64,000 nt of DNA from Hyphomicrobiales bacterium (GCA_002401855.1 NVUH01000016.1:1-64000); one strand, 5' to 3'; shown: positions 50,011 through 61,962, counted from the first letter of the stretch. A program made the numbers and translations. Notes: a model not told the origin generated them from the sequence alone.

Positions 50011-50958
50011 TTAAATCTCATATAAAGGTTCAAAAAAGTCAGGCCCAGCTTTTTCCAACAATTCCAAGCCCAAATTACGCCCAAAAACTTCCGCTTGGTT
50101 CAACGGCGCCGTAATCGCCACTTCATGCACAACTTTACCATCAGGCGTTAAGATCTTGCCTTTAAACTCAATTTGCTGGCCATATACTTGTGCCAAAGCC
50201 GCAATCGGCGTGCGGCAAGAACCATCCAATGCCCGCAAAAACGCCCGCTCCATATTCACTTCAACTTGGCTTTCACCACAATTAATCGCCGATAATAATT
50301 TAATCATCGATACATCATTATCACGCACCTCAAGCCCAATCGCCCCTTGCGCAACCGCGGGCAACATATCCGCCGCCGATATACTATGCGTCATCACTTC
50401 ATTAATGCCCAAACGATTCAATCCCGCCAAAGCCAAAATAGTCGCATCCACATCACCATTGGCAAGCTTTTCAAGCCGCGTTTGCACATTGCCCCTAAAA
50501 TTCACAATCTTAAAATCAGGCCGCATCGCCAGTAAAATCGCCGCCCTCCGCAAAGATGACGAGCCAATCACCGCCCCCTCAGGCAGTTCTTTTAACGCGT
50601 TATATTTAACTGATATAAACGCATCCCGCACATCTTCACGCGGTAAAATGGCGGTCATAATCAGCCCCACAGGCAGCACAGTCGGCACATCTTTCATACT
50701 ATGCACCGCAATATCTATCTTGCCATCGCTAAGCTGTTGCTCAATTTCACTAGTAAACAAGCCTTTGCCGCCAAAATCCTTAAGCGGCTTATCCTGAATG
50801 CGGTCACCCTTGGTCGAAATGGCGATAATTTCAAAATCTTTTTCATCCAGCCCAAAGGCCGATTTCAGCCTGTCACGGGTCTGTTGAGCCTGTATCAGCG
50901 CCAAAGGGCTACCGCGGCTACCAATTTTAATCGGAAGGGTTAAATTTTGTGGAATCAT
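50011..50958 (-). CDS. hemC: porphobilinogen deaminase (hydroxymethylbilane synthase)
   Basis: IKIGSRGSPLALIQAQQ, VHSMKDVPT, FLRALDGSCRTPIAA; start placed at MIPQN. Confidence 0.96.
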   Translation of the reverse strand: MIPQNLTLPIKIGSRGSPLALIQAQQTRDRLKSAFGLDEKDFEIIAISTKGDRIQDKPLKDFGGKGLFTSEIEQQLSDGKIDIAVHSMKDVPTVLPVGLIMTAILPREDVRDAFISVKYNALKELPEGAVIGSSSLRRAAILLAMRPDFKIVNFRGNVQTRLEKLANGDVDATILALAGLNRLGINEVMTHSISAADMLPAVAQGAIGLEVRDNDVSMIKLLSAINCGESQVEVNMERAFLRALDGSCRTPIAALAQVYGQQIEFKGKILTPDGKVVHEVAITAPLNQAEVFGRNLGLELLEKAGPDFFEPLYEI

Positions 50959-51033
50959 ATTCACAGCTTGCCTCATCTCGGCGTTTATTATAAAAGCGTT
51001 CTCATATATGAATATATATAGCATTTAGGTCAA

Positions 51034-52104
51034 GTGGGATTCCGCAAATTGTCACATAAACAAATCATATGTCTAGGCTTAGAATCCAGTTGCGATGACA
51101 CCGCCGCTGCCATTGTCAGGCGCAATGCCGATGGTAGTGCCGATATTCTGTCCAATATCATCCACACCCAAACCGATGTTCACGCCCCATTTGGCGGCGT
51201 GGTGCCCGAGCTAGCCGCCCGCGCCCATATAGAATATATGGATCAAATGGTCGCCGAAGCCCTCAAAACCGCGCAATTAACCTATAATGATCTAAACCTA
51301 GTCGCCGCCACCTCTGGCCCAGGCCTACTAGGCGGCGTCATAATCGGTCTGATGAGCGGCAAAGCCATTTCTTTAGCACACGATCTACCATTTATAGCCG
51401 TCAATCATCTCGAAGGCCACGCACTAACCGCAGGTCTTTCCCACGGCATCGAACCACCATATTTGCTATTACTCATTTCAGGCGGTCATACCCAAATCCT
51501 ACAGGTCAATAAAGTAGGACAATATGAATTATTGGGTACTACCATTGATGACGCCATCGGCGAAGCCTTCGACAAAACCGCCAAATTGCTAGGCCTTGGC
51601 TATCCCGGTGGCCCCTTTGTCGAACAGTATGCCAAACAAGGTAATCCCAAACGCTTCAACCTCCCCCGCCCCATGAAGGGTCGCAAAAACTGCGATTTCT
51701 CATTCTCAGGCCTAAAAACCGCGGTACTACATGCCGCCAAAAACATCCAACCTATCACCCAACAAGATAAGTATGACCTTTGCGCCGCCTTCCAAGCCGC
51801 AGCTGCCGATGTGCTAGCCGACCGCCTAAAACGCGCCATGCTGATTTTTCGTGAAAACCTCAATGTTACCATTGATTCACCCCAAAAACTCATCATAGCA
51901 GGCGGCGTAGCCGCCAACAAAGCCATCGCCCAAAAATTAACCGACCTTGGCCAACAACATAATTTCGAATTAATCGTTCCGCCGGCGAATCTATGCACTG
52001 ACAATGGCGCCATGATTGCATGGGCAGGCATCACCCAATATTTAAATGGCAACACCAACAACCTAACCGCCCCCCCCAGAGCTAGATGGCCACTTTACGA
52101 ATAA
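51034..52104 (+). CDS. tsaD: tRNA N6-adenosine threonylcarbamoyltransferase
   Basis: LGLESSCDDTAAAIV, HTQTDVHAPFGGVVPELAARAHIE, GGVAANKAI. Confidence 0.96.
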   Translation: MGFRKLSHKQIICLGLESSCDDTAAAIVRRNADGSADILSNIIHTQTDVHAPFGGVVPELAARAHIEYMDQMVAEALKTAQLTYNDLNLVAATSGPGLLGGVIIGLMSGKAISLAHDLPFIAVNHLEGHALTAGLSHGIEPPYLLLLISGGHTQILQVNKVGQYELLGTTIDDAIGEAFDKTAKLLGLGYPGGPFVEQYAKQGNPKRFNLPRPMKGRKNCDFSFSGLKTAVLHAAKNIQPITQQDKYDLCAAFQAAAADVLADRLKRAMLIFRENLNVTIDSPQKLIIAGGVAANKAIAQKLTDLGQQHNFELIVPPANLCTDNGAMIAWAGITQYLNGNTNNLTAPPRARWPLYE

Positions 52105-52114
52105 TACTGCCTAT

Positions 52115-52453
52115 GCTCTGGAAGTTTGCATTTTTGCTAAGCACTGCGTGCGTTCGCTCCGCTCTCTAGCTAAGCCACTCAGCCGCTGATCGGGTGCAAG
52201 CTCACCACCCAACTTAACTACATTAAGCTTAGTGAGCTAGAGTTTGGTGAAACTCCGAATATAGGTGCTGCATAATTTACTCATTGTGCTTTTCGTGGAA
52301 AAAGAGTCCGAACCCGTAGGGTGAGGCAAGGCCGACTGGCCGTCGCCGTTAGGCGTGGCAAGAGAGCGGAGCGAACGCACGCAGTGCTTATAGAGAGCAA
52401 CGCGAACGAAAAAAGGAGGCAAAGCCAAACGAAAAAATGCAAACTTCCAGAGC
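52115..52453 (+). repeat. Family A repeat, copy 10
   Basis: gctctggaagtttgcatttttg...aaaaaatgcaaacttccagagc; extended terminus tactgcctat abuts the tsaD stop codon. Confidence 0.92.
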
Positions 52454-52680
52454 ATTAACCGCACCACCAACTGTCTAAATCTCCAAATTAATCAAAAATT
52501 AACCATAATATACTTAAGTTTACCCACAGAACTTTAGCCTATTTCACCACTTCACCACACGTAAGACGCAAAAAAGGAGCAGATTTACATCTGCCCCCGT
52601 GCCTCTGGGTTAGAAAAATGGTCCGCTAACCCAACAAGTTAGGCTATACCCCGAGTTTTTCGAATCACCCTCAAATACAT

Positions 52681-54618
52681 TTATAAAGCTTCGTGATTTT
52701 TAATCAACTCTTCAACCACCTCAGGCTCAGCCAAAGTCGAAATGTCACCCAAATTACCATACTCATCTTCAGCAATTTTACGCAAAATACGCCGCATAAT
52801 TTTACCAGAACGAGTTTTAGGCAAACCCGGAGCAAATTGTAACTTATCTATGGTGGCAATCGGGCCAATTTCTTTGCGCACCCATTTAACCAAATCAACT
52901 TTCAACTCATCAGATGGCACACCATCATGCATCAAAGTCACATAGGCATAAATACCTTGGCCTTTAATCTCATGCGGAAAACCCACAACAGCCGCTTCAG
53001 ATACCGCATCATGCGCCACCAAGGCCGATTCAATTTCAGCCGTGCCCATCCGATGACCAGATACATTCAGCACGTCATCAACCCGCCCGGTAATCCAATA
53101 ATAACCATCCTTATCGCGTTTCGCGCCATCACCCGTAAAATATTTGCCTTTAAAAGTGCTAAAATAAGTCTGAATAAACCGCTCATGATCACCATAGATA
53201 GAGCGCGCTTGGCCTGGCCAACTGTCTGTTATGCAAAGCAAACCTTCGGCTTCACCTTCAAGCACTTTACCATCTTGGTCAACAATTTCTGGATGAACAC
53301 CAAAAAATGGAAAGCTTGCTGAACCAGGCTTCATCGCCGTTGCGCCGGGCAATGGCGAGATCAAAATCCCACCAGTTTCAGTTTGCCACCATGTATCCAC
53401 AATCGGGCAATTTTTATTACCAACAATGTTATAATACCATTCCCAAGCTTCAGGATTAATTGGCTCACCAACCGACCCCAGCAAACGCAAAGATGAACGG
53501 TCAGATTTAGTCACAAAATCATCACCCTTAGCCATCAAAGCGCGGATAGCGGTTGGCGCAGTGTAAAATGTCGAGACTTTATGTTTATCAATCACATTCC
53601 AAAACCGCGAAGCATCAGGATAAGTCGGCACACCTTCAAACATCAAAGTCGTCGCGCCATTGGCCAGCGGCCCATAAACAATATAGCTATGCCCCGTAAT
53701 CCAACCCACATCAGCAGTGCACCAAAAAACATCGTCATCATGATGATCAAATACATATTTATGCGTCATACTAGCATAAACCAAATACCCGCCCGTCGTG
53801 TGTAAAACACCTTTTGGTGTGCCAGTCGAGCCAGAGGTATAAAGAATAAATAACGGGTCTTCAGCCTTCATTTCTTCAGGTTCACAAGTTTCAGGCAAGC
53901 CTTTTTGCGCTTCCTTCACCCAAATGTCGCGGCTGTCATCAAACGCCACGTCACCGCCGGTGCGCATCACCACAAATACTTTTTCGCCACCTTCGGTTTT
54001 TTCAAGCGCGGCATCAACATTGGCTTTAAGCGGCACAGTCTTGCCCGCTCGATAACCTTGGTCAGCCGTCACAATAAATTTAGATTTGCAATCTCTAATC
54101 CGCCCCGCCAAAGCTTCAGGCGAAAACCCACCAAACACCACACTATGCGGCGCACCAATGCGCGTACAAGCCAGCATGGCATAAGCCGCTTCAGGTATCA
54201 TTGGCATATACAAGGTAACCACATCACCTTTTTTCACGCCATTAGCTTTGAGCATATTGGCAAACAAACAAACCTGTTTATGCAATTCATTATAGGTAAT
54301 ATTCTTAGAATCATCTGGGTTATCACCTTCCCAAATAATCGCAGTTTGCTCGCCACGTTCAGCCAAATGACGGTCAATACAATTGGCCGATACATTCAAA
54401 GTGCCATCTTCAAACCATTTAATCGAAACATCACCCTCAAAGCTAGTATTTTTCACCTTGCTAAATGGCTTCATCCAATCAATGCGTGTGCCATGATAAG
54501 CCCAAAAAATATCCGGATGTTCAGCCGAGCGCTTATGCAATGTGTCATATCTAGCGTGATTAACAAAGCTTTTGGCCGCAAAAGCTTCATGCGGATAATG
54601 TGTTTCAACTTTAAACAT
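52681..54618 (-). CDS. acs: acetate--CoA ligase
   Basis: [68 protein letters not shown]. Confidence 0.97.
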   Translation of the reverse strand: MFKVETHYPHEAFAAKSFVNHARYDTLHKRSAEHPDIFWAYHGTRIDWMKPFSKVKNTSFEGDVSIKWFEDGTLNVSANCIDRHLAERGEQTAIIWEGDNPDDSKNITYNELHKQVCLFANMLKANGVKKGDVVTLYMPMIPEAAYAMLACTRIGAPHSVVFGGFSPEALAGRIRDCKSKFIVTADQGYRAGKTVPLKANVDAALEKTEGGEKVFVVMRTGGDVAFDDSRDIWVKEAQKGLPETCEPEEMKAEDPLFILYTSGSTGTPKGVLHTTGGYLVYASMTHKYVFDHHDDDVFWCTADVGWITGHSYIVYGPLANGATTLMFEGVPTYPDASRFWNVIDKHKVSTFYTAPTAIRALMAKGDDFVTKSDRSSLRLLGSVGEPINPEAWEWYYNIVGNKNCPIVDTWWQTETGGILISPLPGATAMKPGSASFPFFGVHPEIVDQDGKVLEGEAEGLLCITDSWPGQARSIYGDHERFIQTYFSTFKGKYFTGDGAKRDKDGYYWITGRVDDVLNVSGHRMGTAEIESALVAHDAVSEAAVVGFPHEIKGQGIYAYVTLMHDGVPSDELKVDLVKWVRKEIGPIATIDKLQFAPGLPKTRSGKIMRRILRKIAEDEYGNLGDISTLAEPEVVEELIKNHEAL

Positions 54619-54711
54619 ATGTCTTCCTCTTTATTTATTGCCCCAACAATAAGGGATTTACCACCCAAAAGGGAGTCGTCCATTCGTGCCAATTTTATTT
54701 TTCATTAAAAT

Positions 54712-54996
54712 TTAAATCGGGTTTGAAAACGCAATCTTCATTGGTTTCACTGTCATTTTTTCAAACAAACCTGCAATCGCATAAGGGTCAGAAGCTAAAA
54801 ACCCATCCAACGCCGCACGGTCATCAGCTTCAACAATTAAATGCGAGCCAATCATTTTATCATCAGCACTCAATAACGCCCCACCAATAATTATCCGCGC
54901 GCCAGCATCAGCAGCAAACGCCAAATGCTTCTCGCGTGTCGCCATCCGTAAATCTAAACTATTTTCTTTGTCATAACATGAAACAGCAAAATACAT
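54712..54996 (-). CDS. YciI family protein
   Basis: MYFAVSCYDKENSLDLRMATREKHLAF...; the 5' extension of the ORF to 55089 is repeat-derived and excluded. Confidence 0.88.
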   Translation of the reverse strand: MYFAVSCYDKENSLDLRMATREKHLAFAADAGARIIIGGALLSADDKMIGSHLIVEADDRAALDGFLASDPYAIAGLFEKMTVKPMKIAFSNPI

Positions 54997-55012
54997 TTTA
55001 TCTCTCTTTTTG

Positions 55013-55118
55013 TTTGGCCCCTGCGGGCGCAACACTCCGTGTTGCTTGCTACGCCTAACGGCGACGCGCGGTCGCGCTTGCCTCACCACTGCGTGGATCG
55101 GACTCTTTTCCCATTCAA
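55013..55118 (-). repeat. Family A repeat fragment, copy 11
   Basis: gcccctgcgggcgcaacactccgtgttgcttgctacgcctaacggcgacgcgcggtcgcgcttgcctcac, core hairpin block only. Confidence 0.8.
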
Positions 55119-55138
55119 CGGCACCATCGCCACCAAAA

Positions 55139-56164
55139 TTATTCTTCTTTTTTCAAAGGCCGATTGAGTAAATTTTCAATGGCCGCATTCACATCCAAAT
55201 CACCTGCCACAATATCCGCCACGGTTTGGCAAATCGGCATATCAATGCCCAATTCTTTCGCCCATTTGGCCAAAATACTAGCTGTATGCACACCCTCGCT
55301 CACACTTTGGCGGGCATCCATAATTTGTTGCAAAGTCTGGCCTTGGCCAAGCGCCATGCCGAGCGACATATTGCGCGAGGTCGCGCTATTCGCCGTCAAA
55401 GTTAAATCACCCAAACCAGACAGGCCAAATAAAGTCTCACGTTTCGCCCCCAAAGCCACACCAAACCGCGTCAATTCAGCAAAACCCCGCGTGGTCAACG
55501 CCGCACGCGCACTGTCACCAAATCCCTTACCGTCCGAAATCCCCGTGGCAATCGCCAAAACATTCTTAACCGCCCCGCCAATTTGCGCCCCAATAATATC
55601 AGTCGAATGATAAAGCCGAAACGTAGGTATAGACAAAGCCTGCGCCAATTCCTGCCCAATTTCAGCATCTTCCATCGCCAAAGTAATCGCAGTCGGCAGG
55701 CCTTGCGCCACATCAATGGCAAAACTCGGCCCAGATAATATACCCGCCTGAGCCATCGGCAAAACCTCGGCCAAAACATCAGTCAACAACATACGGCTAC
55801 TAGCCTCAATGCCTTTAGCACAAATCAAAACAGGTATCGGCTTCTTCAAAAATTCACTAAATGCTTTACCAACATGCCGCACCACTTGCGCAGGCGTCAC
55901 CCATAAAATCGCGTCCATTTCGGCCATATCCGCCATGTCATTGGTGGCTTTTATCCCATCAGGCAACGGCACACCCTTCAAAAACACACTGTTTTCATGA
56001 GTGTCATTAATCGCCGCAACCACCTCAGGCTCATAAGCCCAAATCAAAGTCTCATGCCCAGCCTTCGCCGCCACACAAGCCAAAGCCGTCCCCCAAGCAC
56101 CTGCACCCATAACACCAATTTTTTTCACATTTTTTGTCACGAAAATCTTAACTCCCTCAACCAC
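55139..56164 (-). CDS. gpsA: glycerol-3-phosphate dehydrogenase (NAD(P)+)
   Basis: KKIGVMGAGAWGTALA, CAKGIE, SGPSFA, GAQIGGAVKNVLAIATGISDG. Confidence 0.95.
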   Translation of the reverse strand: MVEGVKIFVTKNVKKIGVMGAGAWGTALACVAAKAGHETLIWAYEPEVVAAINDTHENSVFLKGVPLPDGIKATNDMADMAEMDAILWVTPAQVVRHVGKAFSEFLKKPIPVLICAKGIEASSRMLLTDVLAEVLPMAQAGILSGPSFAIDVAQGLPTAITLAMEDAEIGQELAQALSIPTFRLYHSTDIIGAQIGGAVKNVLAIATGISDGKGFGDSARAALTTRGFAELTRFGVALGAKRETLFGLSGLGDLTLTANSATSRNMSLGMALGQGQTLQQIMDARQSVSEGVHTASILAKWAKELGIDMPICQTVADIVAGDLDVNAAIENLLNRPLKKEE

Positions 56165-56282
56165 ATACCCACATATTTAACCCCTGCTCAGCCATTAGGC
56201 AAGTGTTATGGTTAACAATCCAAAGCGTTTGCTACCAGCTAACTGTCTTTATGCAGCCTATGCGGGGAAGCATCCTGCCGAT

Positions 56283-56634
56283 ACTCTGGAAGTCTGCATT
56301 TTTTCGTTCGGCTTCGCCTCTCTTTTATCGTTCGCTTTGCTCTCTATAAGCACTAGCGTGCGTTCGCTCCGCTCTCTTGCCACGCCTAACGGCGACGCGC
56401 AGTCGCGCTTGCCTCAGCCAAAGGCTTCGGACCCTTTTCCCACGATAAGCACAAGGCTGCAAATTCTGAGTTTGTCGGGACGCACCGAAATTCGGAGTTT
56501 CGCCAAACTCGAGCTCACTAAGCATAATGTGGTTAGGTTGGGTGGTGAATTTGCATCCAACCAGCGGCTGAGTGGCTTAGCTAGAGAGCGGAGCGAACGC
56601 ACGCAGTGCCAAACATAATGCAAACTTCCAGAGC
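56283..56634 (-). repeat. Family A repeat, copy 12
   Basis: actctggaagtctgcatttttt...atgcaaacttccagagc; flanks agctaactgtctttatg / agccaactgtcatg. Confidence 0.9.
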
Positions 56635-56695
56635 ATCAACTATCAGCCAACTGTCATGTCTTCAACAGAGCCAAAAATCCAACTCATCATCCAAC

Positions 56696-56947
56696 TCAGA
56701 AATCCGACGTAATCCCCTTATTCTCCCAATCAGAATACCTAGTCGGCTCAAGCCCCTTAGCCCGCCCATTATATTCCTTAACCATCCCATCAGCCACTTT
56801 ATCAATCTCAGCCCGCCGCGCCGCCGCCTCACGTATCGCCTGCTCCGCCGCCGCCGAAATCACTTTCCCCCTAGCCGCCCCCAATTTTTCCAATTCGGTC
56901 AAATCACTCGGCTCAGTCACCAATGTATATTTAATTTCATCACTCAT
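56696..56947 (-). CDS. DUF1674 (SDHAF4-like) protein
   Basis: C-terminal GRAKGLEPTRYSDWENKGITSDF signature; adjacent to rsmB. Confidence 0.8.
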   Translation of the reverse strand: MSDEIKYTLVTEPSDLTELEKLGAARGKVISAAAEQAIREAAARRAEIDKVADGMVKEYNGRAKGLEPTRYSDWENKGITSDF

Positions 56948-57030
56948 ACCCGCACCCTAACGTAAAAACTTGACTCAAACAGCAAAAAAGCGTTTTTGAC
57001 ATCTAACTAGATGAAAAACGGATATCCACA

Positions 57031-58398
57031 TTGAACGACACCCCAAAAGCCCCCGAATATAAAGCCAAAAAATCACCAAAAAACATCCCAGGCTTCACCG
57101 CCCGCCAAGTCGCGCTGCAATTTTTAGGCTATATTTTGTTCAACCGCCTCACCTTCGATGACGCGCTGCTTAAAACCCAAGCCGAAACCCAGTGGAATAA
57201 TTTAGACAATCGCGATCAATCCTTCGTGCGAAACCTCATCATCACCAGCCTGCGCCACCACACCAAAATCGAGTATTTCATCAAGCTTTACATGAAAAAA
57301 TCACTCCCGCGCAAAGCCTATCAAGCCCATTATATCCTCATCTTAGGCGCCGCCCAGCTACTTTATCTCGAAACCCCGCCCCACGCCGCCATTTCTTTGA
57401 GCTTAAACTTGGCCGATAGCAATGATGCCAAACATTTCAAAAAACTCATCAACGCCATTTTGGGTAAAATCAACCGCGAGCAAGATAAATTGCGGTTCTT
57501 AACCCTCACACCCGAGCAAATGCTACCCAAATGGGTCGCCCAAAAATGGCAAAACTATTACGGCGAAGCCATCACATTGCAGTTGGCCAAAGCCTATCAC
57601 ACCCAACCAAAAATGGATTTAAGCGTCAAATCCAACCCACAAGATTGGGCAAAAAAACTCGACGCCACCCAAATTGGCGATCTTACAATTCGTCTTAATA
57701 ACCGCCCCGCTTTCACCCAATTAGAAGGTTTTGCCGATGGCGAGTTCTGGGCGCAAGATGCCGCCGCCGCCATCGCCGCCCATCTATTCGATGATGTCAA
57801 AGGCAAAAATATACTAGATTTATGCGCCGCCCCGGGCGGAAAAACCATGCAATTGGCCGCCATGGGCGCACATGTTACGGCAATTGATATCAGCAAAAAC
57901 CGCATCAAACGCTTAGAAGAAAATCTCAAACGCACAAAATTAACCAAAAACGTCACCATCACCCAAGCCGACATCAGAAAATACGAACCAGAGCAAGCCC
58001 CAACCCATATATTGCTCGATGCCCCATGCAGTGCCACAGGCACAATGCGCAAACATCCCGAAATCTTATTGCTAAAATCACATGATGATGTCACCAAGTT
58101 AAAAAAAATCCAAGCCGAGCTGCTCAATAAATGCATCGACATGGCAGCAAAAGGCGCGCAGATTATTTATGTAACCTGCTCAATAGAGCCCGAAGAAGGC
58201 GAAAAACAAATCGACAGCATCATCGGGCGCCGCATGGATGTGGCATTAGAACCAATCACTCAAGCCCAACTCGGCTTGATTGGCGAAATGGCACAACTTA
58301 AAATCAGCCCCAAAGGCTGGCTGCGTATATTGCCCAATATTGATGACCCCATAGGCGGAATGGATGGCTTCTTCATGGCAAAGTTACGCAAAATATAA
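57031..58398 (+). CDS. rsmB: 16S rRNA (cytosine967-C5)-methyltransferase
   Basis: DLCAAPGGKTMQLAAMGA, DAPCSATGTMRKHPE, YVTCSIEPEEGE. Confidence 0.93.
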   Translation: MNDTPKAPEYKAKKSPKNIPGFTARQVALQFLGYILFNRLTFDDALLKTQAETQWNNLDNRDQSFVRNLIITSLRHHTKIEYFIKLYMKKSLPRKAYQAHYILILGAAQLLYLETPPHAAISLSLNLADSNDAKHFKKLINAILGKINREQDKLRFLTLTPEQMLPKWVAQKWQNYYGEAITLQLAKAYHTQPKMDLSVKSNPQDWAKKLDATQIGDLTIRLNNRPAFTQLEGFADGEFWAQDAAAAIAAHLFDDVKGKNILDLCAAPGGKTMQLAAMGAHVTAIDISKNRIKRLEENLKRTKLTKNVTITQADIRKYEPEQAPTHILLDAPCSATGTMRKHPEILLLKSHDDVTKLKKIQAELLNKCIDMAAKGAQIIYVTCSIEPEEGEKQIDSIIGRRMDVALEPITQAQLGLIGEMAQLKISPKGWLRILPNIDDPIGGMDGFFMAKLRKI

Positions 58399-58511
58399 GT
58401 AAAATCACCTGCATAACTATCCACATAAGTTGTCATGGCCTTGCAATGCCCATTATTGCTAGCTATGCTTAACTTTAAGTTATTATCATTTAAGGTTATG
58501 CGGCACAAAAT

Positions 58512-60221
58512 ATGATACATTTTTCATTTTCTGAGAAAATAAAATTGGTCTATTTAGCCCTTACCTATTATGTTCGCCATATAAAACAAAAGATCACCCT
58601 GCTTTATATACTTAGGTGGCGCAAAGCCAAAACTCTACCAAACACGATTATTCATCAACCAGATGATTTTCATATATCCGATCCAACCATTGCTGAAGAC
58701 ATTTATGATGGCCATATTTCTTTGGCGGGCCTAAGCTTCAACATAGGTGCCAATTCGCCTTTTCAAGTCGTGCCGCCCAATCAAGATTGGTATGAAAAAC
58801 TCATTTCATTTGGCTGGTTACGCCATTTCAAAGCCCTAGATTCACCCATCGCTTTGCTGCAAGCCAAGGCCTTATTCATCGATTGGCTGTACAATAAAAA
58901 TTTTCACAATCGCAACAATTGGCGCGCTGCGGTCACCGCCAAACGCTTAATCGCCTTGCTGTCATTCCATTCTATTATGGTCGATGAGGACGGCGAAATT
59001 TCTAGCCATGTTTATTTTAAGGCCATCGATCGCCACATTCAAATTCTAATTCGCACCTATAAACATGCCAAATATAGCCAGGATAAATTAGAAGTCGCCA
59101 TCGCTTTATGTTTTGCCCAAAATTGCTTGGATACGAACTATACAAGCCGATATATCGACAATCATTTTGAGGCCATGTTGGCCGATCAGCTTAACCAACA
59201 AATATTACCCGATGGCGGCCACATTAGCCGCAATCCCGATATTTTGTTAGAAATTATGCTCAACCTCATCCCGCTTAAATCCAGCTATACTGCCCAAAAA
59301 TTGCCTGTGCCTGTGGCGCTACAAAACGCCATAGACCGCATCATTCCCGTGCTGCATTTCTTCTGCCATCCCGATGGTAATTTCATTCAATTTAATGGCG
59401 CTGGCCCCACCGATTGGGCAGCATTTTTAAGCGTATTCGATGCCGAAGGCGAAGGCCTCAACCCACCAACCCAAGCCCCGCACAGTGGCTATTACCGCCT
59501 TTATGCCCCCAATTTACAAATCACTATAGATGCCGGCGCCATGCCCGAAGCGCAATTTAGCACCAGCGCCCATGCCGGGCCATTGGCAATCGAAATTTTC
59601 ACTAGTGGCCAGCGCATGGTGGTCAATTGCGGCGCCGCACCTAAGCACGATTATAACTGGTTCACCACCACCCGCTCGACCGCCGCCCACTCAACCTTAA
59701 GCATTGATAATGAATCAACCGCCATTATAAAATTGCCCAACTGGCTCAGCAATCTCATCGGCAATCAAATTTTTCACGGCCACAGCAAACGCCCAGTTAC
59801 CATTGGCAAAACCCCGATAGGCCCAAAAGTTAGTGCCAGTCATGATGGCTATATACGCGCTTTTGGCCTCATTCACCAACGCGAGATTACCCTCAATGAA
59901 GATGGCAGCCTCATCACCGGTATTGATAATTTATCACCCGCAAACCCCAATGCCACCCCAGCCGAGCACCCCTTACCGTTCGACATCCGCTTTCATCTAC
60001 ACCCCAATGTCGAAACCCAATCTTCGCGCGATGGCCATAGCATTTTAATCACCTTGCCCAATCAAGATGTTTGGCAATTCGTCTCAACTTTCACAAGTTT
60101 CAGGCTCGAAGACAGCATCTATCTCGGCGAGGGCCAAGAAAAGAAAAAGACCTCACAAATTGTAATTTCAGGCACAGTCGAAGATTATGCCGAGGTCAAA
60201 TGGCAATTCCGAAAAATTTAG
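58512..60221 (+). CDS. heparinase II/III family protein
   Basis: QDWYEKLISFGWLRHFKAL; LPDGGHISRNP; AHSTLSIDNES; sits after rsmB. Confidence 0.9.
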   Translation: MIHFSFSEKIKLVYLALTYYVRHIKQKITLLYILRWRKAKTLPNTIIHQPDDFHISDPTIAEDIYDGHISLAGLSFNIGANSPFQVVPPNQDWYEKLISFGWLRHFKALDSPIALLQAKALFIDWLYNKNFHNRNNWRAAVTAKRLIALLSFHSIMVDEDGEISSHVYFKAIDRHIQILIRTYKHAKYSQDKLEVAIALCFAQNCLDTNYTSRYIDNHFEAMLADQLNQQILPDGGHISRNPDILLEIMLNLIPLKSSYTAQKLPVPVALQNAIDRIIPVLHFFCHPDGNFIQFNGAGPTDWAAFLSVFDAEGEGLNPPTQAPHSGYYRLYAPNLQITIDAGAMPEAQFSTSAHAGPLAIEIFTSGQRMVVNCGAAPKHDYNWFTTTRSTAAHSTLSIDNESTAIIKLPNWLSNLIGNQIFHGHSKRPVTIGKTPIGPKVSASHDGYIRAFGLIHQREITLNEDGSLITGIDNLSPANPNATPAEHPLPFDIRFHLHPNVETQSSRDGHSILITLPNQDVWQFVSTFTSFRLEDSIYLGEGQEKKKTSQIVISGTVEDYAEVKWQFRKI

Positions 60222-60340
60222 CACAACGTTTTTAGCAAAAAATTGTAGATAGCGCCACATAGCTATAGCAAGGCCGACCGCAATATGTTAGTTGAGCGAA
60301 TAATGCTATAGACCAACTTGATCATCATAAAGGAATAGTT

Positions 60341-61924
60341 ATGAACCTCCCTATCAAACGCGCCCTTATTTCCCTATCAGACAAAACTGGCCTGATTGAA
60401 TTCGCCCAAAACCTACACGATTTAGGCGTCGAATTACTCTCCACTGGCGGCACGTCAAAAGCCATAGCCGATGCAGGCATTCCAGTTATCGATGTTGCCG
60501 ATATCACCAAATTCCCCGAAATGATGGACGGACGGGTCAAAACATTACACCCCGCCGTACATGGTGGCCTGCTAGCCTTGCGCGATAATGATGATCACGT
60601 CAAAGCCCAACAAGAACATAACATCCCCAACATCGACCTTTTGGTCGTCAACCTATACCCCTTCGAAGAAACCGTCACCAAAGGCGGCGATTACGAAGAT
60701 TGCGTCGAAAATATCGACATTGGCGGCCCCGCCATGATCCGCGCCGCCTCCAAAAACCACGGCTTCGTCACAACCATTGTCGAAACTGCCGATTACCAAA
60801 CCGTGCTAGACGAAATGGCCGCCAACAATGGCGCCACAACATTAGCCACCCGCAAAAAACTAGCCGCCAAAGCCTATGCCCGCACCGCAGCTTACGATGC
60901 CGCCATTTCCAACTGGTTCGCCGAGCAATTAAACACCCCAACGCCCGATTACCGAGCGTTCGGTGGCAACCTCAAACAAACATTGCGCTACGGCGAAAAC
61001 CCGCACCAAACCGCAGCTTTTTACGTCAATGGCGACAACCGTAAAGGCGTGGCCACAGCCACTCAACTTCAAGGCAAAGAACTAAGCTTCAACAACATCA
61101 ACGACACCGATGCTGCATTCGAACTAGTAGCTGAATTCAACCCAAGCCAAACCAAAGCCGTAGCCATCATCAAACACGCCAACCCGTGCGGTGTGGCAAC
61201 AGGCGACGACCTAGTCGCCACCTACAAAGCCGCCCTAAAATGCGACCCCGTATCAGCCTTTGGCGGCATTGTCGCCATGAACGACACAATCACCGCTGAT
61301 CTGGCGACAGAAATCGTCAAAGTCTTCACCGAGGTCATCATCGCCCCCGCCGCCACAGACGAGGCAAAAACCATCATCGCCGCCAAGAAAAACCTACGGC
61401 TATTAGTCACAGGCGGCCTACCAGATGCAAAATCCGAAGGCCTAAACATCCGCTCAGTGGCAGGCGGCCTACTAGTCCAATCCCGCGACAACGGTTGTGT
61501 AGATGACCTAGACCTAAAAACCGTCACCAAACGCAGCCCCACAGAGCAAGAAATGGCCGACATGAAACTAGCCTTCAAAATCTGTAAACACGTAAAATCT
61601 AACGCCATCATATACGTAAAAGACGGCGCAACCGTCGGCATTGGCGCAGGCCAAATGAGCCGCATAGACTCAACCCGCGTCGCCGCCCAAAAAGCCGAAG
61701 ACGCCGCCCAAACAGCAGGTGAAACCACCAGCCTAGTCAAAGGCAGCGTCGTTGCATCAGATGCCTTCTTCCCCTTCGCCGATGGCTTAATCGCCGCCGC
61801 AGCAGCAGGCGCCACCGCCATAATCCAGCCAGGCGGCAGTATGCGTGATGACGAAGTCATCAAAGCTGCCGATGAAGCTGGTTTAGCCATGGTATTCACC
61901 GGCATGCGTCACTTCAAGCACTAG
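60341..61924 (+). CDS. purH: bifunctional AICAR transformylase/IMP cyclohydrolase
   Basis: [44 protein letters not shown], full-length 527 aa. Confidence 0.97.
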   Translation: MNLPIKRALISLSDKTGLIEFAQNLHDLGVELLSTGGTSKAIADAGIPVIDVADITKFPEMMDGRVKTLHPAVHGGLLALRDNDDHVKAQQEHNIPNIDLLVVNLYPFEETVTKGGDYEDCVENIDIGGPAMIRAASKNHGFVTTIVETADYQTVLDEMAANNGATTLATRKKLAAKAYARTAAYDAAISNWFAEQLNTPTPDYRAFGGNLKQTLRYGENPHQTAAFYVNGDNRKGVATATQLQGKELSFNNINDTDAAFELVAEFNPSQTKAVAIIKHANPCGVATGDDLVATYKAALKCDPVSAFGGIVAMNDTITADLATEIVKVFTEVIIAPAATDEAKTIIAAKKNLRLLVTGGLPDAKSEGLNIRSVAGGLLVQSRDNGCVDDLDLKTVTKRSPTEQEMADMKLAFKICKHVKSNAIIYVKDGATVGIGAGQMSRIDSTRVAAQKAEDAAQTAGETTSLVKGSVVASDAFFPFADGLIAAAAAGATAIIQPGGSMRDDEVIKAADEAGLAMVFTGMRHFKH

Positions 61925-61962
61925 AGCCTTAGCTGTAAAAATACAGATAGCTGGTAATTAAT

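Noticed and set aside
54997-55089. N-terminal extension of the YciI ORF (MVRQARPRVAVRRSKQHGVLRPQGPNKKRDK)
   Set aside because: Encoded by family A repeat fragment 11; normal YciI start is MYFAV.
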